DNA of 11,517 nucleotides from Paracoccaceae bacterium (lineage in GTDB: Bacteria; Pseudomonadota; Alphaproteobacteria; Rhodobacterales; Rhodobacteraceae), in assembly GCA_007120685.1 (NCBI GenBank), contig SKNG01000253.1, positions 1 through 11,517 on the forward strand, given 5' to 3'. The notes below the pieces were generated by a model. The model was not told the DNA's origin and ran no database searches. It saw only the letters and a program-made list of their open reading frames with translations. The position numbers and the translations under genes are program-made. Of this stretch, positions 5,890-11,517 are shown in pieces (the stretch's first letter is position 1; each line of letters begins with the position of its first letter).

Positions 5890-6626
5890 CGGTGGAATTG
5901 CCTCATGTGCCAGGCCGATTGTTCGGGCAATCTTGCATGGCTTTGCGAGGCGGGGCAAGCGCGCCTTGCGGCGCAGCCCCGCGCCATGCAATCGCCGCCG
6001 CCGGGGCTGTCAAGCCAGCTGCGGCAGGCCGAGAGGTTGTAGCCCTCTGCCGGCCCTTTCAGCGCGCCGACCGGGCAGGCGGTCAGGCAGGGCTTATCAT
6101 CGCAGGTATTGCAGGGGCAGGGTTCTGGCGGCAGGCCCAGCGCGAAGGGCAGGGCGACGGCGCCCCTGAACGAGACCCAGAGCCCGGCCTGCGCATGCAC
6201 GAGCAGCCCCGCCGGGCTTTGCCAGATGCGGCCCGTCGTCAGCGCCCAGCGCAGGAAGGGCGGCCAGGGCGGCCCGTCGGAGGGGAAAAGCGCGCGGCCC
6301 CGGTAGCGGCAGGCCAGACCGCCCAGCACGCGCACGGACCAGCGGTCAACCGGGTCCGGCTGGCCGTCCCGCCATTCGGGCTGGGTTTGCACATGGCGCC
6401 ACCAGCCCGGCCCGCCCTGCGGCCCGATCAGCACAAGAGCGGTGCTGTCCTCTGGGCAAAAGGCCGGGTCCGGCGGGGCCTCGCCCAGCGGGACGAGGTG
6501 GTTTTCTGCCAGCGCGGCGCGCAGGGTGTCGGCCGGGGAGGGGGGCGTTGCCCCCCGCGCGCGTTGCGCGCTCCCCCCAGAGTATTTGGGGCAAGATGAG
6601 GGGGCGCGCGTGCGTGGGTTTGTCAC
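5886..6626 (-). CDS. Conserved 4Fe-4S protein of unknown function, QueG-like cysteine motif
   Basis: Up to 246 residues if the GTG at 6626 is the start. The C-terminal third has a ferredoxin-type motif C172-x2-C175-x4-C180-x3-C184-P and four more cysteines (C201, C213, C218, C224) ending in CAARRACP, enough for two clusters. The motif resembles the iron-sulfur part of QueG-type reductases. The N-terminal two thirds (DRWSVRVLGGLACRYRGRALFPSDGPPWPPF, SPAGLLVHAQAGLWVSFRGAVALP) look like a conserved alphaproteobacterial family annotated only as ferredoxin-like. It has no signal peptide, so it is probably cytoplasmic. GTG 6626 overlaps the argB stop (GTGA). Residues 8-31 lie in repeat copy B and no ATG, GTG or TTG falls between them and the family-like part, so the true N-terminus is doubtful. 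Its stop overlaps the phosphatase start. Confidence 0.8.
   Translation of the reverse strand: MTNPRTRAPSSCPKYSGGSAQRARGATPPSPADTLRAALAENHLVPLGEAPPDPAFCPEDSTALVLIGPQGGPGWWRHVQTQPEWRDGQPDPVDRWSVRVLGGLACRYRGRALFPSDGPPWPPFLRWALTTGRIWQSPAGLLVHAQAGLWVSFRGAVALPFALGLPPEPCPCNTCDDKPCLTACPVGALKGPAEGYNLSACRSWLDSPGGGDCMARGCAARRACPASQSHARLPEQSAWHMRQFHR
6535..6606 (+). repeat. Structured intergenic element, copy B (in 5' end of the iron-sulfur gene)
   Basis: Same design and strand as the copy at 583-658. The outer stem GGGGAG (6535-6540) / CTCCCC (6571-6576) encloses two GTT-loop hairpins: GGGGGC (6541-6546) / GCCCCC (6550-6555) and GCGCGC (6557-6562) / GCGCGC (6566-6571). C6571 can pair in only one of the two stems that claim it. 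The box follows with GAGTATTT (6580-6587) and GGCAAGATGA (6590-6599). Bases 6571-6606 match 623-658 at 30 of 36 positions. The element is oriented against the flanking argB and iron-sulfur genes and starts 17 bases past the argB stop. Confidence 0.7.
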
Positions 6627-7522
6627 AGCCCTTCGCCGCGCGGGGTGATGGGGGGGGGGGTGGCGCGGATCATCGAGCCCGCGCCGTGTTCGGTGAAGAG
6701 CTCCAGGAGGCAGGCATTGGGCACGCGGCCGTCGAGTATGACCACGGCGCGGACGCCGGCCTCGATCGCCGCGAGCGCGGTCTCTGTCTTCGGGATCATG
6801 CCGCCGGCGATGGTGCCGGCTTCCGTCATGGCGCGGACCTGATCCGGGTGCATCTGTGTGACCACCGCGCCAGTCTCGTCCTTCACCCCGGCGACATCGG
6901 TCAGCAGCAGCAGCCGGTCGGCCTGCAGCGCGCCGGCGATGGCGCCGGCGGCGGTGTCGCCATTGACGTTGAAAGTCTCGTTTTCGGCCATGCCGGTGCC
7001 GACCGGGGCCACCACCGGGATCATGCCGGCGGTGAACAGATCGCGCAGGATCTGCACGTTCATTTCCACCGGGCGGCCGACAAAGCCGAGGTCCGGATCG
7101 TCGGGCTGGCAGACCATCAGGTCGTCGTCCTTGCCCGAGATCCCCACCGCGCGGCCGCCCTGATCGTTGATCGCCTGCACGATGCGCTTGTTGACGAGGC
7201 CCGAGAGAACCATTTCCACCACCTCGACCGTGGCCTGGTCGGTGACGCGCTTGCCGCGCAGGAAGCGCGCTTCGATGCCCAGCCGGCCCAACAGATCGTT
7301 GATCATCGGCCCGCCGCCATGGATCACCACCGGGTTCACCCCGACCTGGCGCATCAGCACGATATCGCGGGCGAATTCGGCCATCGCCGCGTCGTCGCCC
7401 ATGGCGTTGCCGCCGAACTTGATGACCACCACGGCACCGGTATAGCGCTGCAGATAGGGCAGGGCCTCGGACAGGGTGCGGGCGGTGGCGACAGGGTCCT
7501 CTATCATGGGCAGAGACTTCAT
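6623..7522 (-). CDS. argB: Acetylglutamate kinase
   Basis: Phosphorylates N-acetyl-L-glutamate with ATP, the second step of arginine biosynthesis in the cytoplasm. Numbered from ATG 7522 (299 aa), KFGGNAMGDD (35-44) and HGGGPMIND (68-76) form the nucleotide and substrate sites. GLVNKRIVQAIND, DVAGVKDE and GGMIPK are further family motifs. The helix before the first motif (TLSEALPYLQRYTGAVVVIKFGG) is the N-terminal extension typical of hexameric, arginine-inhibited enzymes, so feedback inhibition is likely. Starts are ambiguous: ATG 7606 (327 aa), 7522 (299 aa) and 7507 (294 aa) are in frame, none with a strong Shine-Dalgarno. I prefer 7522 on length and codon quality. A C11 tract lies close to the 3' end, and the stop overlaps the next start (GTGA). 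Confidence 0.95.
   Translation of the reverse strand: MKSLPMIEDPVATARTLSEALPYLQRYTGAVVVIKFGGNAMGDDAAMAEFARDIVLMRQVGVNPVVIHGGGPMINDLLGRLGIEARFLRGKRVTDQATVEVVEMVLSGLVNKRIVQAINDQGGRAVGISGKDDDLMVCQPDDPDLGFVGRPVEMNVQILRDLFTAGMIPVVAPVGTGMAENETFNVNGDTAAGAIAGALQADRLLLLTDVAGVKDETGAVVTQMHPDQVRAMTEAGTIAGGMIPKTETALAAIEAGVRAVVILDGRVPNACLLELFTEHGAGSMIRATPPPITPRGEGL
6650..6660. repeat. G11/C11 homopolymer near the 3' end of argB
   Basis: Eleven consecutive G on the + strand, read as C11 in argB (codons for T-P-P-P), eight sense codons before the stop. It is the longest homopolymer I noticed in the window. It is a possible slippage site for polymerase, or a sequencing weak spot. Confidence 0.9.
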
Positions 7523-7677
7523 TTGCGCATATTCAGGCCAGGGAGAATCGAGGCTTTGGTAGTCGGTTATGCCCCCGCTGCCAAGCGTCTGCAGGGCTTC
7601 GGACATATTTCGCTGGCGAAAACTATTTCTGACTACTATGATCGGAAATTGGGTGTCATCACGTCGAGGCGTTTGTC

Positions 7678-8412
7678 ATGTCCGACCGCTTGCCTACCCT
7701 GCTTCTGACGGGCGCCAGCCGCGGAATCGGGCATTCGACTGTCAAACGGTTCTCGGCCGCCGGATGGCGCGTTCTGACCTGTTCCCGTCAGCCCTTTGAC
7801 TCGCGCTGCCCCTGGCCCGGGGGCGAAGAGAACCATATCGAAATCGACCTCGCCGATGCCGCGAACACCCAGAAAGCCATCGACGTGATCCGCGCCAGGA
7901 TCGGCGGCCGGCTTGAGGCGCTGGTCAACAACGCCGGTATTTCGCCCAAGGAGCCCGGCGGCGCGCGTCTGGGGGCGCTGGATACCGATCTGGAAACCTG
8001 GGGGCAGGTCTTCAACGTCAATTTCTTTGCCTCGATCGTGCTGGCGGGGGGGCTGTGCCGTGAATTGGCGGCGGCGAAAGGGGCGGTGGTCAATGTCACC
8101 TCGATCGCGGGTAGCCGGGTGCATCCTTTTGCCGGCGCGGCCTATGCCACGTCGAAGGCCGCGCTGGCGGCGCTGACGCGTGAGATGGCGCATGACTTCG
8201 GGCCGCTGGGGGTCCGGGTCAACGCGATTGCACCGGGCGAGGTGGATACCGCGATCCTGTCGCCCGGGACCGAAAGGATTGTCGAGGAACTGCCCCTGCG
8301 CCGCCTGGGCACGCCGGCCGAGGTGGCGGAGGCGATCTTCTTTCTGTGCGCGCCGGGGGCCAGTTACATCACCGGCGCCGAACTGCATATCAATGGCGGG
8401 CAGCACATCTGA
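7678..8412 (+). CDS. Short-chain dehydrogenase/reductase, FabG-like
   Basis: Classical SDR of 244 residues, an NAD(P)-dependent oxidoreductase of unknown substrate. The cofactor motif TGASRGIG is at 11-18, NNAG at 84-87 and the catalytic triad S142-Y156-K160 (YATSK). Family closing motifs are RVNAIAPGEVDTAI and ITGAELHINGGQ. R37 just after the second strand (TCSRQ) suggests a preference for NADP. The ATG has a Shine-Dalgarno GAGG (7666-7669). A TATGAT (7637-7642) could be its -10 box, though no good -35 is visible. The gene runs opposite to its neighbours, diverging from argB and converging on engB (27 bases apart). It therefore interrupts the familiar yidC - MOSC - engB - argB order and may be a later insertion. 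A FabG role in fatty acid synthesis is not implied; true fabG normally sits with fabD and acpP. Confidence 0.92.
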   Translation: MSDRLPTLLLTGASRGIGHSTVKRFSAAGWRVLTCSRQPFDSRCPWPGGEENHIEIDLADAANTQKAIDVIRARIGGRLEALVNNAGISPKEPGGARLGALDTDLETWGQVFNVNFFASIVLAGGLCRELAAAKGAVVNVTSIAGSRVHPFAGAAYATSKAALAALTREMAHDFGPLGVRVNAIAPGEVDTAILSPGTERIVEELPLRRLGTPAEVAEAIFFLCAPGASYITGAELHINGGQHI

Positions 8413-8439
8413 GCACGTTGGCAGGCATTCCGAGGCGGA

Positions 8440-9090
8440 TCAGCGCATATCGGCGATGAGGGCGCGCAGGGTGGGAATGCCCTGACCCGTTTCCGAAGAG
8501 GTGACGAGCAATGCGGGGAAGGCGGCGGCGTGGCGGGCCAGCGCGGCGCGGGTCTGCGCAAGGGTCGTTTCCCTGTCCTTCGCGCCGATCTTGTCGGCCT
8601 TGGTCAGGACCACCTGAAAGGTGACCGCGGCGCGGTCCAGCAGGTCCATGATCTGATGGTCCACATCCTTGATGCCGTGGCGCATGTCCACCAGCACGAA
8701 GGCGCGGCGCAGGGTGGGGCGACCGGCGAGATAGGCTTTCAGCAGCGCCTGCCAGCGTTCCACCACCTTCACCGGCGCGCGGGCGAAGCCGTAGCCGGGA
8801 AGATCGACCAGATAGCTGTGGGTGCCCAGGGTGAAGAAGTTGATTTCCTGTGTGCGGCCGGGGGTGTTAGAGGTGCGCGCCAGCGCCTTTCGTCCAGTCA
8901 GGGCGTTGATCAGGCTGGACTTGCCGACGTTCGAGCGACCGGCGAAACAGACCTCCAGCCGGTCGGCGGGGGGCAGGCCGTCCATCGCGACCACGCCCTT
9001 TACGAAATCGACCGGCCCCGCGAAGAGCCTGCGCCCGGCTTCCTCCGCTTCCGGCGTGGGGGCGGGGGTCAGGGGGAAGGGCAGGGTCAT
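8440..9090 (-). CDS. engB: Ribosome biogenesis GTPase EngB (YihA/YsxC)
   Basis: Essential-type GTPase for assembly of the 50S subunit; older annotations call it a cell-division GTP-binding protein. The 216-residue product has all G motifs: G1 GRSNVGKSS (51-59), G2 around T76-P77-G78-R79-T80, G3 DLPGYG (96-101), G4 TKAD and G5 SSETGQG near the C-terminus. The frame is open 28 codons further upstream, but ATG 9090 gives the normal N-terminus and overlaps the stop of the preceding acyltransferase gene (ATGA). It is the last gene of the yidC run. The next gene converges on it 27 bases away with no clear terminator between. Confidence 0.96.
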   Translation of the reverse strand: MTLPFPLTPAPTPEAEEAGRRLFAGPVDFVKGVVAMDGLPPADRLEVCFAGRSNVGKSSLINALTGRKALARTSNTPGRTQEINFFTLGTHSYLVDLPGYGFARAPVKVVERWQALLKAYLAGRPTLRRAFVLVDMRHGIKDVDHQIMDLLDRAAVTFQVVLTKADKIGAKDRETTLAQTRAALARHAAAFPALLVTSSETGQGIPTLRALIADMR

Positions 9091-9731
9091 GCCGCGGCGC
9101 GGAGTGCGGCTAGGTCGCTGCCGCGGATGGCGTCCAGGTTTCGGGTGATCCGGTCCGCGGGCCAGTCCCACCATGCGATGTCCATGAGCGCCTCGACGGT
9201 CGCCTGATCGAAGCGCCGGCGCACCTGTCGGGCCGGGTTGCCGGCGACGACGGTGTAGGGGGCCACATCGCGGCTGACGACGGCGCGCGCCGCGACGATG
9301 GCGCCGGGGCCGATGGTGGCGCCGGGCAGGATATATGCCTCACTGCCCACCCAGGTATCGGCGCCGATCACCGTGTCGCCGCGATTCCCGGCCGCCCAAC
9401 TGGCCGGGTCGAAGCCCTGTTCCCAGCCGCAACCGAATATGTTGAACGGATAGGTGGAAAACCCGCCCATCGCGTGATTGGCGCCGTTCATCACGATCCG
9501 GCAGCCGGTGGCGAAGGCACAGAACGCGCCGATCACCAGCCGGTCGCCGACAAAGTCGAAATGGTGCAGCACGTTGCGGTCGAAGAAGGCCTGCGCATGA
9601 TCGGGGTCATCGTAATAACTGTAGGGGCCGACCGACACATTGGCCCGCCCGGCGGCAAGCGGGCGCAGGGCGACGATGCGCGGAAAGCCGGGCATGGGGT
9701 GCAGCGTGTCCGGGTCGGGGCCGGTCAGCAT
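9087..9731 (-). CDS. CatB-related hexapeptide O-acyltransferase
   Basis: Left-handed beta-helix (hexapeptide repeat) acyltransferase of the xenobiotic acyltransferase/CatB type, 214 residues, expected to use acetyl-CoA. Recognisable parts are VSVGPYSYYDDP, DRLVIGAFCAFATGC, NGANHAMGGFSTYPFNIFG with H86 as likely catalytic base, and GDTVIGADTWVGSEAYILPGATIGPGAIVAARAVVSRDVAPYTVVAGNPARQVRRRF. The C-terminal WWDWP completes the pattern. Many chromosomal members carry a 'chloramphenicol acetyltransferase' label by similarity alone. Nothing here shows drug resistance, and the natural acceptor is unknown. ATG 9731 lies inside the end of the MOSC gene (7-base overlap), and the stop overlaps the engB start. 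The coding region is flush with its neighbours, so any insertion into this cluster is old. Confidence 0.9.
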   Translation of the reverse strand: MLTGPDPDTLHPMPGFPRIVALRPLAAGRANVSVGPYSYYDDPDHAQAFFDRNVLHHFDFVGDRLVIGAFCAFATGCRIVMNGANHAMGGFSTYPFNIFGCGWEQGFDPASWAAGNRGDTVIGADTWVGSEAYILPGATIGPGAIVAARAVVSRDVAPYTVVAGNPARQVRRRFDQATVEALMDIAWWDWPADRITRNLDAIRGSDLAALRAAA

Positions 9732-10477
9732 GACACGTTGTCCCCCACCGCCACCTCGCCCCCCTCTACGACCTGGGCATAGACGCCGAAATCGGCATGG
9801 CCCCAGCCTTCTTCCAGCGCCGCCAGCGTGTCTGCATCGGTGCGGCCGGTGTCCGGGTTGGCGCAGGTGGCCGCGCAGCGGGTGATGCGTTCGACCACGC
9901 GCAGACGCGCCTGGCCCACGGTAATCTCGCGTCCCGGCAGATCGAACTCCTCCCAGGGGGCCAGCCCCTCCAGCCACAGATTGCCGCGAAAGCGGTGGAT
10001 CGACAGGTCCTGCCCCATGCGCCGCGAGAGGATGCGCAGCGAGGTCAGGCTGAGGACGGAGACGAAAGGATCGGGCACATCGGTCAGCGCGCCGCCATCC
10101 GCACGGCTGACCAGGCGCGCGGGGGCGGGGCGCGAAGCTGGCCAGAGAGGGCGCAGCCAGTCGACCAGTGCATCGCCCCCGGCGGGCAGAAGGCCGGTAA
10201 AGGGCGGCCGGTCCGGGTGGTTGAGCGTGATCTCGCCGGTCTCATCGCGGAACCGGGCGCGTACGGCCTGCAGGCCGCCCTCGGCCGCGCCGCGCAGGAA
10301 GCGCTGCTTCGGCGCCCACCCGGCTGGCCGGTCGAACCCTGCCGCCTCATGTGCCACGGCAAAGGCACGGTCATGGGGCAGGGGTTGGCCCGGGGTCAGG
10401 GTGACCTGCGCAATCTCCTCATACCCCACCGATTTGATGGGGTGGCGGCAGATATGGGCCAGCCGCAGCGCACTCAC
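9725..10477 (-). CDS. MOSC-domain protein (YcbX/mARC type)
   Basis: 250-residue protein with an N-terminal MOSC beta-barrel domain (LAHICRHPIKSVG at residues 6-18) and a C-terminal MOSC domain. MOSC proteins bind molybdenum cofactor or carry sulfur; the YcbX/mARC group reduces N-hydroxylated compounds. The key cysteine is predicted to be C201 in RCAATCANPDTG (200-211), where family members hold the molybdenum ligand. A second cysteine, C205, is nearby. Other family segments are SVLSLTSLRILS and FRGNLWLEGLAPWEEF. No cluster-binding ferredoxin domain is fused to it. The start is GTG 10477, overlapping the yidC stop (GTGA). A MOSC gene directly after yidC is a familiar arrangement in Rhodobacterales, although no functional link is known to me. 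Confidence 0.9.
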   Translation of the reverse strand: MSALRLAHICRHPIKSVGYEEIAQVTLTPGQPLPHDRAFAVAHEAAGFDRPAGWAPKQRFLRGAAEGGLQAVRARFRDETGEITLNHPDRPPFTGLLPAGGDALVDWLRPLWPASRPAPARLVSRADGGALTDVPDPFVSVLSLTSLRILSRRMGQDLSIHRFRGNLWLEGLAPWEEFDLPGREITVGQARLRVVERITRCAATCANPDTGRTDADTLAALEEGWGHADFGVYAQVVEGGEVAVGDNVSC

Positions 10478-11517
10478 TTTGCGGCGTCGCTTTTCTTGCG
10501 CTTGAACGTTTCACGGATATTGCCAAAGACATCCGGCTTGCTGCCGTTCAGCCGCATGATGGAATACTGCTGCGCGAAGGTGATGATGTTGTTGCCGATC
10601 CAGTAGAGCAGCAGGCCGGATGCGAAGCCGCCCAGGATGAACATGAAGACCCAGGGCATCCAGTTGAAGATCATCGCCTGCATCTGGTCGGTGGGGGCCG
10701 GGTTCAGGCGCATCTGCAACCACATGGTGAAGCCGAAGAGCAAGGGCATGATGCCGATCAGGATCAGCGCGGCGAAACTGTTCGGATCAGGCGCCGCCCA
10801 GGGCAGCAGGCCGAACAGGTTGACGATGGATGTGGGGTCCGGCGCCGAGAGGTCGTTGAAGACACCGATCCAGGGCGCATGGCGCATCTCGATGGTGACG
10901 AAGATCACCTTGTAGAGCGAGAAGAAGATGGGGATCTGCAGAAGAATCGGCAGGCAACCCGCGGCCGGGTTCACCTTCTTCTCCTTGTAGAGCTTCATCA
11001 TCTCCTGCTGTAGCTTCTGGCGGTCGTCGCCGGCGCGTTCCTTGATCGCCAGCATCTCCGGCTGCAACTCCTTCATCCGCGCCATCGAGACATAGGATTT
11101 CCACGCCAGCGGCAGCAGCACGGCCTTGATGATCAGGGTCAGCACCAGGATCGACCAGCCCATGTTGCCCAGGATGCCATTGACGAAATACAAGAGCGCG
11201 AAGATGGGCTTGGTCAGGAAGAAGAACCAGCCCCAGTCGATGGCGTCAACAAAGCGGTCGATCTGGGCTTCGCGCTCATAGTTGCGCAGGACCGTCCATT
11301 CCTTCGCTCCGGCGAACAGGCGCGACTGGACCTCGGTGCTGGCGCCCGGGGCCACGGTGACCGGCGCCATGCGCATCGAGGTCTGGTAGATATCGGCGCC
11401 GGGCACATGCTGCGCCACGGCGGTGAAACCCTGGCCGGGCATGCCGATCAGGGCGCCCATGAAATACTTGCCGGTCAGCCCGATCCAGCCGTTTTCCTCG
11501 ACAGTGGTGACGCTGGC
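10474..11517 (-). CDS. yidC: Membrane protein insertase YidC (5' end outside window)
   Basis: Inserts and folds inner-membrane proteins, alone or with SecYEG. The 347 visible C-terminal residues contain the end of the periplasmic beta domain (NGWIGLTGKYFMGALIGMPG), then the conserved five-segment core. That core begins FFFLTKPIFALLYFVNGILGN; the next segment, WSILVLTLIIKAVLLPLAW, carries a lysine (codon 11125-11127) where E. coli has its groove arginine, a substitution I believe is common in alphaproteobacteria. The cytoplasmic hairpin (SMARMKELQPEMLAIKERAGDDRQKLQQEMMKLYKEKKVNPAAGC) and the last membrane segments follow. The tail is basic (FKRKKSDAAK). The frame stays open to the window edge, so the start lies beyond 11517. 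In relatives rpmH, rnpA and yidD precede it. Its stop overlaps the MOSC start. Confidence 0.97.
   Translation of the reverse strand, partial: ASVTTVEENGWIGLTGKYFMGALIGMPGQGFTAVAQHVPGADIYQTSMRMAPVTVAPGASTEVQSRLFAGAKEWTVLRNYEREAQIDRFVDAIDWGWFFFLTKPIFALLYFVNGILGNMGWSILVLTLIIKAVLLPLAWKSYVSMARMKELQPEMLAIKERAGDDRQKLQQEMMKLYKEKKVNPAAGCLPILLQIPIFFSLYKVIFVTIEMRHAPWIGVFNDLSAPDPTSIVNLFGLLPWAAPDPNSFAALILIGIMPLLFGFTMWLQMRLNPAPTDQMQAMIFNWMPWVFMFILGGFASGLLLYWIGNNIITFAQQYSIMRLNGSKPDVFGNIRETFKRKKSDAAK

Noticed and set aside
9087..9731. Chloramphenicol resistance gene
   Set aside because: CatB-like fold only; chromosomal members of this family have varied or unknown substrates and nothing in the context suggests a resistance cassette.

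Overview
The window is GC-rich chromosomal DNA from an alphaproteobacterium, most likely Rhodobacteraceae (Paracoccus/Rhodobacter-like). Three things point there: the L17 gene at the left end, an ATP12-type F1-ATPase chaperone (found in alphaproteobacteria and mitochondria), and the yidC - MOSC - engB - argB gene order. I cannot give a genus from sequence alone. Almost all of it is ordinary, tightly packed core genome with 13 genes. There is no CRISPR array, prophage, insertion sequence, tRNA or rRNA.

Left part (1-4181, + strand): rplQ (L17) ends a ribosomal-protein operon and is followed by a hairpin terminator. After a structured repeat comes rarA (replication-fork AAA+ ATPase), then a coupled trio: crcB (fluoride channel), an RluC-like 23S pseudouridine synthase and the ATP12 chaperone. 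The middle (4182-5319, + strand) holds a solitary AapJ/BztA-type periplasmic binding protein. Its ligand-contact residues are replaced and it has no permease or ATPase genes beside it.

Right part (5371-11517, mostly - strand): read from the right, yidC (its 5' end lies outside the window), a MOSC protein, a CatB-related hexapeptide acyltransferase and engB overlap end to start. An oppositely oriented short-chain dehydrogenase follows. Then comes a second coupled trio: argB, an uncharacterised iron-sulfur protein and a SixA-like phosphatase. Seven junctions in the window are stop/start overlaps of 4 to 7 bases, so translational coupling is the rule here.

The most interesting signal is not a gene. 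Two copies of an intergenic element (about 583-658 and 6535-6606) share a conserved box preceded by a G-rich/C-rich stem. One base pair of that stem is swapped between the copies (T-A against A-T), so pairing is kept. The first copy lies just before rarA and appears to supply its Shine-Dalgarno. The second lies in the 5' part of the iron-sulfur gene and would encode part of its N-terminus. The next best leads are the altered binding protein, an 11-base homopolymer near the argB 3' end, and the eight-cysteine protein of unknown function.
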